A DNA stretch of 22,859 nt from NCBI GenBank assembly GCA_910588795.1, contig CAJURI010000023.1, positions 1 to 22,859 of the forward strand, read 5' to 3'. Under the pieces are notes generated by a model, which worked only from the letters and a program-made list of their open reading frames with translations, was not told the DNA's origin and made no database searches. Position 1 is the stretch's first letter, and each line of letters starts with the position of its first letter. This DNA comes from an uncultured Duncaniella sp. Lineage in GTDB: Bacteria; Bacteroidota; Bacteroidia; Bacteroidales; Muribaculaceae. This document shows, one piece after another, positions 15,064-22,820 of the stretch. The position numbers and the translations under genes were made by a program.

Positions 15064-16088
15064 TGCGAACCATAACACACATAACGGCACTCATATCGGC
15101 ACTGGCACTGTCGCTCGGGTTTGCCTCGTGCCATAAAATAGAGGAGCACGCCAATGACCCGAGGGGCAATTTCGAGGCACTCTGGAGCATACTCGACGAG
15201 CATTACTGCTTCTTCAAGGAGAAAGGGGTTGACTGGGGGCAGGTGCATGAGAAATATGCCCGGCGCATCGGGAACGAGATGACGAGCGACGAGCTTTTCG
15301 TGGTGTGTGCCGAGATGCTTGACGAGCTCCGCGACGGACATGTGAACCTGTCGGCACCGTTCAACACCTCGTACTACCGCAAATGGTGGAGCGACTATCC
15401 GCAGAACTTCAGCAAGCGGCTCATCGAGGAGAGCTACTTCAACTTCAACTACCGGCAATCGTCGGGGATGATGTATGGCTTCCTTGACAACAACATAGGG
15501 TATATCTACTACGAGAGTTTCTCGGCCACCGTCGGGGAGGGGAACCTCGACTACGCGCTCAATTTTCTCGCTCCGGCGCGCGGACTCATCATAGACATAC
15601 GCGACAACGGCGGAGGCTCGCTGACAAATGTGGAGACCTTCGTGGCACGCTTCATAGACCGTCCTACCCTCGTGGGGTACATATCGCACAAGACCGGACC
15701 CGGGCATGAGGAGTTCTCGGAGCCGTATGCCATCACCTACAAACCCGCCGAGCCGGGGCGTGTGCGCTGGGCCAAGCCTATCATAGTCCTCACCAACCGG
15801 TCGACCTTCTCGGCCGCCAACAATTTCGCCTCGGTGATGAAGCTTCTGCCCGGAGTGAGAATAGTGGGGGCGACCACCGGCGGAGGCTCGGGGATGCCCT
15901 ACTCCTCCGAGATCCCGTGCGGATGGAGCGTGAGGTTCTCGGCCTGCTCCATGCTCGACGCCAACGGCAACTCGACAGAGAACGGGGTGGAGCCTACCGA
16001 GGGGTGTGCCGTGGACATGAACACCCAGGACGCGCTCAACGGCAAGGACACCATACTCGAAAAGGCGATAGAACTGCTCAATAACTGA
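15063..16088 (+). CDS. S41 family peptidase lipoprotein
   Basis: A 341-residue protein with a lipoprotein-like signal ending FASC (Cys23), so probably membrane-anchored. The S41 core includes ELRDGHVNL at 88-96, GLIIDIRDNGGGS at 174-186, and TNRSTFSAANNF at 244-255 with Ser250 as likely nucleophile. Where CtpA-type enzymes have the dyad lysine (FGKG), this one has VGATTGGGSG at 268-277. His93 in the DGH motif suggests the tricorn- or IRBP-like arrangement instead. No PDZ domain is evident. The ATG at 15063 overlaps the stop of the upstream barrel-protein gene. An earlier in-frame ATG at 14997 lies inside that gene and would bury the signal peptide, so I reject it. Substrate unknown. Confidence 0.88.
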   Translation: MRTITHITALISALALSLGFASCHKIEEHANDPRGNFEALWSILDEHYCFFKEKGVDWGQVHEKYARRIGNEMTSDELFVVCAEMLDELRDGHVNLSAPFNTSYYRKWWSDYPQNFSKRLIEESYFNFNYRQSSGMMYGFLDNNIGYIYYESFSATVGEGNLDYALNFLAPARGLIIDIRDNGGGSLTNVETFVARFIDRPTLVGYISHKTGPGHEEFSEPYAITYKPAEPGRVRWAKPIIVLTNRSTFSAANNFASVMKLLPGVRIVGATTGGGSGMPYSSEIPCGWSVRFSACSMLDANGNSTENGVEPTEGCAVDMNTQDALNGKDTILEKAIELLNN

Positions 16089-16150
16089 GGAACGGGCTCC
16101 TCACCGGCAGCCCACCACCGCACAGAGCCACAAAAAACAGACACCGCGAC

Positions 16151-16387
16151 ATGAACAGACGGCGCAACATACCGGCAAGGATAGCAGGATTCTATATCGA
16201 CGGATTCCGGTCCATGACCGTGGGCAAAAAGCTCTGGGCCATAATAATCATCAAACTGATTTTCATATTCCTTGTCATGAAGCTGTTCTTCTTTCCCGAC
16301 ATACTGCAGCGAGACTATTCCACTGACGACGAGCGTGCCGGAGCCGTGAGAGAAGCACTCATAGACAGGTCGAGGCAGCAGCCGTGA
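16151..16387 (+). CDS. DUF4492 small membrane protein next to cytochrome bd oxidase
   Basis: A 78-residue protein matching the DUF4492 pattern: a short amphipathic start (RIAGFYIDGFRSMTVGKKLW), then one membrane span at about residues 28-48 (AIIIIKLIFIFLVMKLFFF), then PDIL and a polar tail. DUF4492 genes are found directly upstream of cydAB in many Bacteroidetes. Its role is not established; it could be an assembly or accessory subunit, as CydX and CydS are in other bacteria, but that is inference. It lies 62 bases after the S41 peptidase and 72 bases before cydA. I see no TANNTTTG box in front of it, so it may be read from upstream or from a non-standard promoter. Confidence 0.88.
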   Translation: MNRRRNIPARIAGFYIDGFRSMTVGKKLWAIIIIKLIFIFLVMKLFFFPDILQRDYSTDDERAGAVREALIDRSRQQP

Positions 16388-16410
16388 CATACGCATCACA
16401 TACAATGCCG

Positions 16411-16439
16411 CCAGGCAAAACATAACACCAGGCAAAACA
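16411..16439 (+). repeat. Two 12-base direct repeats in front of cydA
   Basis: CCAGGCAAAACA occurs at 16411-16422 and again at 16428-16439, a 17-base period. The second copy ends 20 bases before the cydA start codon. It could be a binding site for a regulator or part of an RNA leader; nothing more can be said. Confidence 0.6.
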
Positions 16440-16459
16440 ACCATTAATAACAATAGTAT

Positions 16460-18004
16460 ATGAATGACCTAATGACCGTAGTCGACTGGTCGAGGGGTCT
16501 GTTTGCCCTCACAGCCATGTATCATTGGCTCTTCGTCCCCCTGACGCTCGGGCTGAGCGTGATAGTAGGGATCATGGAGACAATCTATTACCGCACAAAG
16601 AGCCAGGAATGGCTCAAGGCGACGAAATTCTGGATGACGCTCTTCGGCATCAATTTCGCCATGGGCGTAGCCACGGGTATCATCCTGGAGTTTGAGTTCG
16701 GGACCAACTGGAGCAACTATTCATGGTTTGTGGGCGACATCTTCGGCGCGCCTCTGGCTATCGAGGGACTGCTCGCATTCTTCATGGAGGCGACATTCAT
16801 CGCCATAATGTTCTTCGGCTGGAACAAGGTGAGTGCGGGGTTCCATCTGGCATCCACGTGGCTCACCACCATAGGGGCCTCCATATCGGCACTGTGGATA
16901 CTCGTTGCCAATGCCTGGATGCAGTATCCGGTGGGCATGGAATTCGACCCGGCACAGATGCGCAACGTGATGGACAATTTCTGGGCTGTGGCGTTCTCGC
17001 CGGTTGCCGTGCACAAGTTCCTGCACGCGGTGTTTGACGGCTGGGTGCTCGCGGCGGTATTCGTGATGGGAGTGAGTGCCTATCTAATCATGCGCGGCAA
17101 GCGCAGGGAGATGGCTATGCGCTCGGTGAAGGTGGCAGGATGGACAGGCGCGGCCGGGATGCTGCTCACCCTGTGGAGCGGCGACAGCTCGGCAGTCGAC
17201 GTTGCCCGCGTGCAGCCGATGAAGCTCGCCGCCATGGAGGGACTCTACGACGGAAGCTGCGGGGAGGAGATAGTGGCATTCGGCATACTGGATCCGTCAA
17301 AGACACACAAGGACGACAAGGATCCGTTCATAATGAAAATAGCTATCCCTTACGGGCTTTCGATACTCGCCAACCATGACATGGACTCCTATGTGCCCGG
17401 CATCAATGATCTCATAGCCGGACGCAGCATGAACGCCGAAGGTGACACCATCGACACAGTGAGCTATGCGGAGCGCATAGCCATGGGCAAGAAGAGCCAC
17501 GAGGCCCTGCGGCAGTTTGACCGCGCTCTGGCCGAGGGTGACACAGCCGGCATGGAGGCCGCAAGAGCCGGAATCAAGGAGAACTATCCATACTTCGGCT
17601 ACGGATATCTCGAGAGTGCCGACGAGGCAGTTCCTCCGGTAGGGATCACGTTCTATTCGTTCCACATCATGGTGCTTGCGGGAGGGTATCTCACACTGTT
17701 TATCGCCATAGCACTCTGGAGCGCGTACAAGAGACGCCGGCTTTGGGAAGCCCGCTGGTGGCAGTGGGTTGCGATGCTGTCGGTGGCAGTGGTGTGGATA
17801 TGCTCGGAGGCAGGATGGGTCACCGCGGAAGTGGGACGCCAGCCCTGGATCATACAGGATCTCATGCCGGCGCGCGCCGCTATCTCGGCGATACCTTCGG
17901 GATCGGTGATAATCACCTTTGTGCTTTTTGCGGCAGTGTTCACAGCGTTGCTTGCCGCCGAAGCCGTAATTATGGTCAAACAGATTAACAAAGAGGAGGA
18001 ATAG
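16460..18004 (+). CDS. cydA: Cytochrome bd ubiquinol oxidase subunit I
   Basis: The 514-residue haem-bearing subunit of cytochrome bd, which oxidises quinol (menaquinol in Bacteroidales) and reduces oxygen to water with high affinity, in the inner membrane. Expected ligands are visible: His22 in TAMYHWLF (haem b595/d end), His189 in VHKFLHAVFDGW and Met404 in YSFHIMVLAGG (haem b558). The proton-path acids Glu102 and Glu110 lie in IEGLLAFFMEA. The late motif GWVTAEVGRQPW is present at 452-463. QPMKLAAMEG starts the periplasmic Q loop at about 252. cydB follows after three bases and a DUF4492 gene precedes, the usual Bacteroidetes order. Confidence 0.96.
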   Translation: MNDLMTVVDWSRGLFALTAMYHWLFVPLTLGLSVIVGIMETIYYRTKSQEWLKATKFWMTLFGINFAMGVATGIILEFEFGTNWSNYSWFVGDIFGAPLAIEGLLAFFMEATFIAIMFFGWNKVSAGFHLASTWLTTIGASISALWILVANAWMQYPVGMEFDPAQMRNVMDNFWAVAFSPVAVHKFLHAVFDGWVLAAVFVMGVSAYLIMRGKRREMAMRSVKVAGWTGAAGMLLTLWSGDSSAVDVARVQPMKLAAMEGLYDGSCGEEIVAFGILDPSKTHKDDKDPFIMKIAIPYGLSILANHDMDSYVPGINDLIAGRSMNAEGDTIDTVSYAERIAMGKKSHEALRQFDRALAEGDTAGMEAARAGIKENYPYFGYGYLESADEAVPPVGITFYSFHIMVLAGGYLTLFIAIALWSAYKRRRLWEARWWQWVAMLSVAVVWICSEAGWVTAEVGRQPWIIQDLMPARAAISAIPSGSVIITFVLFAAVFTALLAAEAVIMVKQINKEEE

Positions 18005-18007
18005 GCT

Positions 18008-19129
18008 ATGACACTCTCTATGCTTCAGGATTATTGGTGGATGCTCATCTCGGTGCTCGGCGCGATACTCGTGTTCATGCTTTTTGTGCAGGGAGGGCAG
18101 ACTTTCCTGCTTTGCCGCAGCAACGGAGCCGATGGGCAAAGCAAAATGGTCTCGTCGCTCGGACATAAATGGGAGCTGACGTTCACGACGCTGGTGGTGT
18201 TCGGAGGCGCGTTCTTCGCCTCATTCCCTCTGTTCTACTCCACGAGTTTCGGCGGTGCCTACTGGCTGTGGATGCTTATACTCGTGAGCTTTGTGCTTCA
18301 GGCCGTAAGCTATGAATTCCGCAGCAAGCCGGGCAACATATTCGGGACGAGGACCTACGATGTGTTCCTGTTCATCAACGGCTCGGTGGGGTGCATACTC
18401 CTCGGGGTGGCCGTGGCTATGATGTTCTTCGGGGCAGAGTTCACAGTGAGCAAGGGGAGCATCCTCGACACAGGGTCGCCCGTGATATCCCGCTGGGCTC
18501 CGACCCACGGGTTCGAGGCGATATTCTGCTGGAAGAATCTTGTGTTGGGCTTTGCCGTGCTGTTCCTTGCACGCACTCAGGCAGCCATGTATCTGCTCAA
18601 CAATCATCCGCGGAAGGATGCGTTCTTTGATGCCAACCGCCGGAGGGTGCTTGTGAACGGTGTGATCTTTGTGGTGCTCTTCCTGCTGTTCGTCGGGCTT
18701 CTGCTTACGGCCGACTCTCTCCAGACGGTGAAGGATGGCGGCCTTGACGGCGGACGGTCGGTGTTTGAGAGGGTCGAGTTCAAGTATCTCCACAATTATC
18801 TTGACATGCCTCTTGCACTTGTGGCGTTCCTCGCAGGGACAGTGATGGTGCTGTTCGGTGTCGTGCGCTCGGCGTTGGCGAGCCATTTCACAAGCGGGAT
18901 ATGGTGGAGCGGTATCGGGACTGTGCTTGTGGTGCTCAGCCTGTTTTGGGTTGCCGGTTACAACGGGAGCCCCTATTACCCGTCGCTCATTGACCCGTCG
19001 TCGTCGCTGACCATACACAACAGTTCGTCGTCGATGTTCACCCTCACCGCCATGAGCTGGGTGTCGGTAATAATTCCTTTTGTGCTCGCTTACATTGTGT
19101 ATGCATGGAGGGCTATGGACCGGAAATAG
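18008..19129 (+). CDS. cydB: Cytochrome bd ubiquinol oxidase subunit II
   Basis: A 373-residue integral membrane protein with about eight to nine spans, the structural partner of CydA. It begins with MLQDYWWMLISVLGAILVFMLFVQGGQTFL, the family's opening in Bacteroidetes, and has conserved-looking stretches such as LGHKWELTFTTLVVFGGAFFASFPLFYS and YEFRSKPGN. The last part holds the FWVAGYNGSPYYPSL loop and a final span. It starts three bases after cydA, so the two are translated from one message. No T-rich terminator follows directly; the GC-rich palindromes of the repeat array begin 38 bases after the stop and may act as a barrier to transcription. Confidence 0.95.
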   Translation: MTLSMLQDYWWMLISVLGAILVFMLFVQGGQTFLLCRSNGADGQSKMVSSLGHKWELTFTTLVVFGGAFFASFPLFYSTSFGGAYWLWMLILVSFVLQAVSYEFRSKPGNIFGTRTYDVFLFINGSVGCILLGVAVAMMFFGAEFTVSKGSILDTGSPVISRWAPTHGFEAIFCWKNLVLGFAVLFLARTQAAMYLLNNHPRKDAFFDANRRRVLVNGVIFVVLFLLFVGLLLTADSLQTVKDGGLDGGRSVFERVEFKYLHNYLDMPLALVAFLAGTVMVLFGVVRSALASHFTSGIWWSGIGTVLVVLSLFWVAGYNGSPYYPSLIDPSSSLTIHNSSSSMFTLTAMSWVSVIIPFVLAYIVYAWRAMDRK

Positions 19130-19149
19130 AATGATTTTTTGAGGTTTGT

Positions 19150-19432
19150 GCGTTTTGTCGCGCGGCGGTGGGGGCACGCCCCCACCCTACGATGGCAGGG
19201 AAATGCGGGTGACGAATTTGTCCACCGGCGGGAATTTTTCATGTGATCGGGCGTTTGGCGCGAGGCGGTGGGGGCACGCCCCCACCCTACGACAGCAGGG
19301 AAGCACGGATGACGAATTTGTCCACCGGCGGGAATTTTTCATGCGATCGGGCGTTTGGCGCGAGGCGGTGGGGGCACGCCCCCACCCTACGATGGCAGGG
19401 AAATGCGGGTGACGAATTTGTCCACCGGCGGG
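19150..19432. repeat. Three tandem copies of a 100-base repeat with GC-rich palindrome
   Basis: Each copy has GGTGGGGGC, two bases, then GCCCCCACC, a perfect 9-base-pair hairpin, at 19167-19186, 19267-19286 and 19367-19386, exactly 100 bases apart. The hairpin is followed by CCTACGA, then GACGAATTTGTCCACCGGCG, then GAATTTTTCATG and GATCGGGCGTTTGGCGCGAG leading into the next copy. Copies one and three match each other over the shared part (GATGGCAGGGAAATGCGGG) while copy two differs at several bases. Copy three breaks off after CCGGCGGG at 19432. A further copy begins at 22821. The first copy starts with a slightly diverged GCGTTTTGTCGCGCGG. Confidence 0.9.
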
Positions 19433-19504
19433 CTCGAGCGGGCGGATTTTTGGTGGCAAAGGGGCTTGGCTCGATTGTTTATAGGGATTAAATGATTTTT
19501 TTAC

Positions 19505-19512
19505 TATCTTTG
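19505..19512 (+). promoter_or_regulatory. Likely -7 box of the ettA promoter
   Basis: TATCTTTG matches TANNTTTG, 77 bases before the ATG at 19589. The -33 region (TTGTTTA around 19475-19481) is only a weak match. The box lies at the start of a 22-base unit that is tandemly duplicated; the second copy reads CATCTTTG at 19527-19534 and so lacks the first T of the consensus. Confidence 0.6.
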
Positions 19513-19549
19513 CAAAAAACGATTGTCATCTTTGCAAAAAACGATTATC
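19506..19549 (+). repeat. 22-base tandem duplication in the ettA promoter region
   Basis: The 22 bases at 19506-19527, starting ATCTTTGCAAAAAACGATT, are repeated at 19528-19549 with one difference (G at 19525, A at 19547). The unit includes most of the -7 box, so the duplication places a near-copy of the promoter box just downstream of the first. Confidence 0.9.
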
Positions 19550-19588
19550 AAACAACACATATCATAACAATAAACATCAGTTCGGAAT

Positions 19589-21274
19589 ATGGCTGACGAT
19601 AAGAAAGTGATTTTTTCCATGGTGGGGGTGTCGAAGATCTATCCCCCGCAGAAACAGGTGCTGAAAAACATCTATCTGTCCTTCTTTTACGGTGCGAAAA
19701 TAGGCATAATCGGTCTTAACGGATCGGGCAAGTCCTCTCTGCTTAAGATCATTGCCGGTGTCGACAAGAGTTATCAGGGAGAGGTGGTTTTCTCTCCGGG
19801 CTACTCTGTGGGGTATCTTGAGCAGGATCCGCAGCTCGACCCCGAGAAGACAGTGATAGAGGTGGTGCGCGAGGGTGTGCAGCCCATCATGGACCTGATC
19901 GCGGAGTTTGACAAGGTGAACGAGTCGTTCGGCGATCCGGATGTGCTTGAGGACCCTGACAAGATGGATGCCCTGCTCGCCCGCCAGGCCGAGCTTCAGG
20001 ACAAGCTCGACGCTGCCGACGCATGGAACATCGACTCGAAGCTCGAGCGGGCGATGGATGCCCTGCAGTGTCCGCCCGACGACCAGAAGGTATCGACCCT
20101 TTCGGGGGGCGAACGCCGCCGTGTGGCACTGTGCCGCCTCCTGCTCCAGCAGCCTGACATCCTTCTCCTCGACGAGCCGACCAACCACCTTGACGCCGAG
20201 AGCATCGACTGGCTCGAGCAGCATCTGCAGCAGTATCCCGGCACTGTGATAGCCATCACGCACGACCGTTACTTCCTTGACCATGTGGCCGGCTGGATCC
20301 TTGAGCTTGACCGCGGCGAGGGGATACCCTGGAAGGGAAACTATTCATCGTGGCTCGACCAGAAGACCAAGCGCATGGCTCAGGAGGAGAAACAGGCATC
20401 CAAACGCCGCAAGACACTCGAGAGAGAGCTTGAATGGGTGCGCATGGCTCCGAAGGCCCGCCAGGCAAAGGGCAAGGCCCGACTCAACAGCTATGACAGG
20501 CTCCTCAACGAAGACCAGAAGGAACGTGAGGAACGCCTTGAGATATTCATCCCCAACGGACCGCGCCTTGGCGCAAAGGTGATAGATGTGCAGGGATTCT
20601 CGAAAGCTTTCGGAAAGAAGCAGCTGTTCAAGGATCTGACATTCTCGCTCCCTCAGGGCGGCATAGTGGGAGTGATCGGCCCCAACGGAGCCGGCAAGAC
20701 CACACTGTTCCGCCTCATCATGGGTCAGGAGACTCCGGATGCGGGGACATTCGATGTGGGCGAGACCGTGAAGATCGCTTATGTCGACCAGACCCACCAC
20801 GACCTGCTGCCCGACCGCAGCGTGTATGAGGTGATATCACAGGGAGTGGAGAGCTTCCGCATGGGTGGCAGGGACATCAATGCCCGCGCCTATCTGTCGA
20901 GGTTCAATTTCACTGGAGCCGACCAGGAGAAGAAGATAGGCGTGCTCTCGGGCGGAGAGCGCAACCGTCTGCACCTTGCCATGGCTCTCAAGGAGGAGGG
21001 GAATGTGCTGCTTCTCGACGAGCCGACCAACGATATCGACGTGAACACACTGCGCGCCCTGGAGGAAGGTCTGGAGGAGTTTGCCGGATGTGCCGTTGTT
21101 GTGAGCCACGACCGCTGGTTCCTGGACAGAATATGCACACATATCCTCTCGTTCGAGGGTGACGGTAACGTGGTGTTCTACGAGGGTTCCTACTCGGACT
21201 ACGAGGAGTACAAGAAAGCCCACAACGGGGGTAAGGAGCCTGTGAGACGCCGCTACCGCAAACTCATGGAGTGA
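19589..21274 (+). CDS. ettA: Energy-dependent translational throttle protein EttA (ABC-F ATPase)
   Basis: A 561-residue cytoplasmic ABC-F protein with two ATPase domains and no membrane spans. Domain 1 has Walker A GLNGSGKS at 42-49, signature LSGGERRR at 171-178 and Walker B LLLDEPTNHLD at 192-202. Domain 2 has GPNGAGKT at 364-371, LSGGERNR at 453-460 and LLLDEPTNDID at 474-484. Between them lies the charged P-site tRNA-interacting linker (about 255-315). Length and the opening MVGVSKIYPPQKQVLKNIYL fit EttA, which binds the ribosomal E site and gates the first peptide bond according to ATP/ADP level. Resistance-type ABC-F proteins are less likely. Its own promoter box lies at 19505-19512, and a lipoprotein gene follows after 44 bases. 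Confidence 0.93.
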   Translation: MADDKKVIFSMVGVSKIYPPQKQVLKNIYLSFFYGAKIGIIGLNGSGKSSLLKIIAGVDKSYQGEVVFSPGYSVGYLEQDPQLDPEKTVIEVVREGVQPIMDLIAEFDKVNESFGDPDVLEDPDKMDALLARQAELQDKLDAADAWNIDSKLERAMDALQCPPDDQKVSTLSGGERRRVALCRLLLQQPDILLLDEPTNHLDAESIDWLEQHLQQYPGTVIAITHDRYFLDHVAGWILELDRGEGIPWKGNYSSWLDQKTKRMAQEEKQASKRRKTLERELEWVRMAPKARQAKGKARLNSYDRLLNEDQKEREERLEIFIPNGPRLGAKVIDVQGFSKAFGKKQLFKDLTFSLPQGGIVGVIGPNGAGKTTLFRLIMGQETPDAGTFDVGETVKIAYVDQTHHDLLPDRSVYEVISQGVESFRMGGRDINARAYLSRFNFTGADQEKKIGVLSGGERNRLHLAMALKEEGNVLLLDEPTNDIDVNTLRALEEGLEEFAGCAVVVSHDRWFLDRICTHILSFEGDGNVVFYEGSYSDYEEYKKAHNGGKEPVRRRYRKLME

Positions 21275-21318
21275 CCCACACCCATATCATCAGCTATTTA
21301 TCTCTCAAAAAAACAATC

Positions 21319-22740
21319 ATGAAACTACAACACATCACACTCCTGAGCCTTGTGGCCGCAATGCTCGGACTTATGACAGCCTGCTCAAAGAAAGCCGAGC
21401 TTCTTGACACGGTGCCGGCCTCTTCGGCCATGGTGACTACCGTGGATCTCAAAGCCATATGCGAGCGATCGGGGCTTGAGTTCACAGCCGAAGGGATCAA
21501 GGCATCGCCCGAGGCTTCCGGCAAGTTGGACGGAAATGTCAAGGCCGCACTCGACAAACTCGCAATGCTGGACGCCAAAGGAGTGGCCGACCTCAGCACG
21601 ATAGTCGTAGGCCTGGACACCAAGGAGGGAGCGTTCCTCACATTCTCCATAACCGACTTCGAGCGTTTCAAACTGATAGTCGAGGATGCTGTGACATGGA
21701 GCGACGATGCCGACGGTCTGCACTGCGGGAGCCTTAACAGGATCCCGGTGGCGGCAAACGACCATCAGGTGTGGATGTTGATGAACATGAACGGATCGGT
21801 GACAGGCATTGTGAAGAAACTGCTCGAACAGGCCGACGAGATGCCTGTGAGCAAGCTCGAAGGGATTGCCCAGGCTCTCTATCGCGACAATCTGATCAAT
21901 ACAGCCGTGGTCAACGGGCTGGATCCGTTCAACGCCAAGAGCGAAAGCAATGTGCCCGTGCTGGAGAAGGTGTGGAATGTGGCCGCGCTCAACACTTCGG
22001 CCGACAGCAAGTCAATTGTGCTTGAATGGGAGCAGATGGCATCCACCGGGGAGATGCAGAAGTTCAAGGGTCTCAAGAACATCAATCCGGCTGTGCTCGC
22101 ATATGTGCCCGAAGGGTTCACCGTGACTTTCGGAGCCGGTCTGACCAACGATTTTGACTGGAAACCGATCGAGACTGTACTCACCATGTTGGGTGGTTTT
22201 CAGGCCGGTGCGTTCATGGCTGTCGTCAAGCCTTATCTGGAGTCGATAGACGGGACTGTTCTCATAGCCGCACGCCCATCCGACCCGGACAATCTTGACA
22301 GCAACGATCCGTCGGACTGGGATTTCATACTCCTCGCCCATATGCCGCAGGACAAGATAAACCAGCTCACGGCAACAGTCAGCTCCATGATGTCCACCGC
22401 CGGCATTACCCCCAAGGCTGCAGGCGAGGGGCTTATATCAGTGCCTCAGTATGGCAAGGAGATGACAATGGGGAATGTGGACGGCTACCTCGGCATCTCG
22501 ACCATAGGATTTGACAATACGAGAAACAATTCGCTTGCCCCGATATTTGTCAACAAGGATATGGCGTTCAATTTTACAGCCAATCCGCTGAGCGATTATC
22601 TGGATGAAGCTCCCGAGGGTGTGGCTCTTGAGGTGTCGCTCGGTATGACCGACAGCAAGGGTCAGGCCAAGTTTGCTCTTCCGGGCAGCGACAGGCCGAT
22701 ACTCGAGTATTTGCTTTCACTGCTTCTGCAAGAGGATTAA
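21319..22740 (+). CDS. Bacteroidales lipoprotein, possibly DUF4836 family
   Basis: A 473-residue protein with a lipoprotein signal: MKLQHITLL, hydrophobic core, then LMTACS with Cys22 as the lipid site. The mature part begins KKAELLDTVPASSAMVTTVDLKAICERSGLEF. This pattern of a Pro-Ala start, a Val-rich strand and a K-x-x-x-x-x-SGLE helix reminds me of the DUF4836 lipoproteins of Bacteroidales; the match is by eye and uncertain. No catalytic motif is seen. The ATG at 21319 is chosen because it precedes the signal peptide directly; an in-frame ATG at 21271 overlaps the end of ettA and would add 16 polar residues. A repeat copy follows 80 bases after the stop. Confidence 0.8.
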   Translation: MKLQHITLLSLVAAMLGLMTACSKKAELLDTVPASSAMVTTVDLKAICERSGLEFTAEGIKASPEASGKLDGNVKAALDKLAMLDAKGVADLSTIVVGLDTKEGAFLTFSITDFERFKLIVEDAVTWSDDADGLHCGSLNRIPVAANDHQVWMLMNMNGSVTGIVKKLLEQADEMPVSKLEGIAQALYRDNLINTAVVNGLDPFNAKSESNVPVLEKVWNVAALNTSADSKSIVLEWEQMASTGEMQKFKGLKNINPAVLAYVPEGFTVTFGAGLTNDFDWKPIETVLTMLGGFQAGAFMAVVKPYLESIDGTVLIAARPSDPDNLDSNDPSDWDFILLAHMPQDKINQLTATVSSMMSTAGITPKAAGEGLISVPQYGKEMTMGNVDGYLGISTIGFDNTRNNSLAPIFVNKDMAFNFTANPLSDYLDEAPEGVALEVSLGMTDSKGQAKFALPGSDRPILEYLLSLLLQED

Positions 22741-22820
22741 ATCAACAGCCCCTACGTTATATTAGCATTTGTCGGCCGAGGGGGTGCGAACACAGCAGCA
22801 ACCGGGGCATTTGATTGCAC

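Larger units (their letters stand above)
19130..19588. other. Intergenic region with repeat array and ettA promoter
   Basis: The 459 bases between cydB and ettA hold three tandem copies of a 100-base repeat (19150-19432), a GC-rich remainder to about 19470, and an AT-rich promoter region with a 22-base tandem duplication (19506-19549). Open frames of 80-90 codons here exist only because the repeat lacks stops; the 100-base period shifts frame each copy, so they are not genes. Confidence 0.8.

Noticed and set aside
16086..16103. Possible terminator after the S41 peptidase (TGAGGA/TCCTCA)
   Set aside because: Only six base pairs, overlapping the stop codon and with no T run; too weak to call.
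19150..19432. CRISPR array
   Set aside because: The whole 100-base unit repeats, with no unique spacers between short repeats, only three copies, and no cas genes nearby.
19146..19491. Open frames of 80-90 codons on both strands in the repeat array
   Set aside because: They run through tandem non-coding repeats whose 100-base period shifts the frame; the predicted peptides repeat the same DNA in different frames and have no family features.
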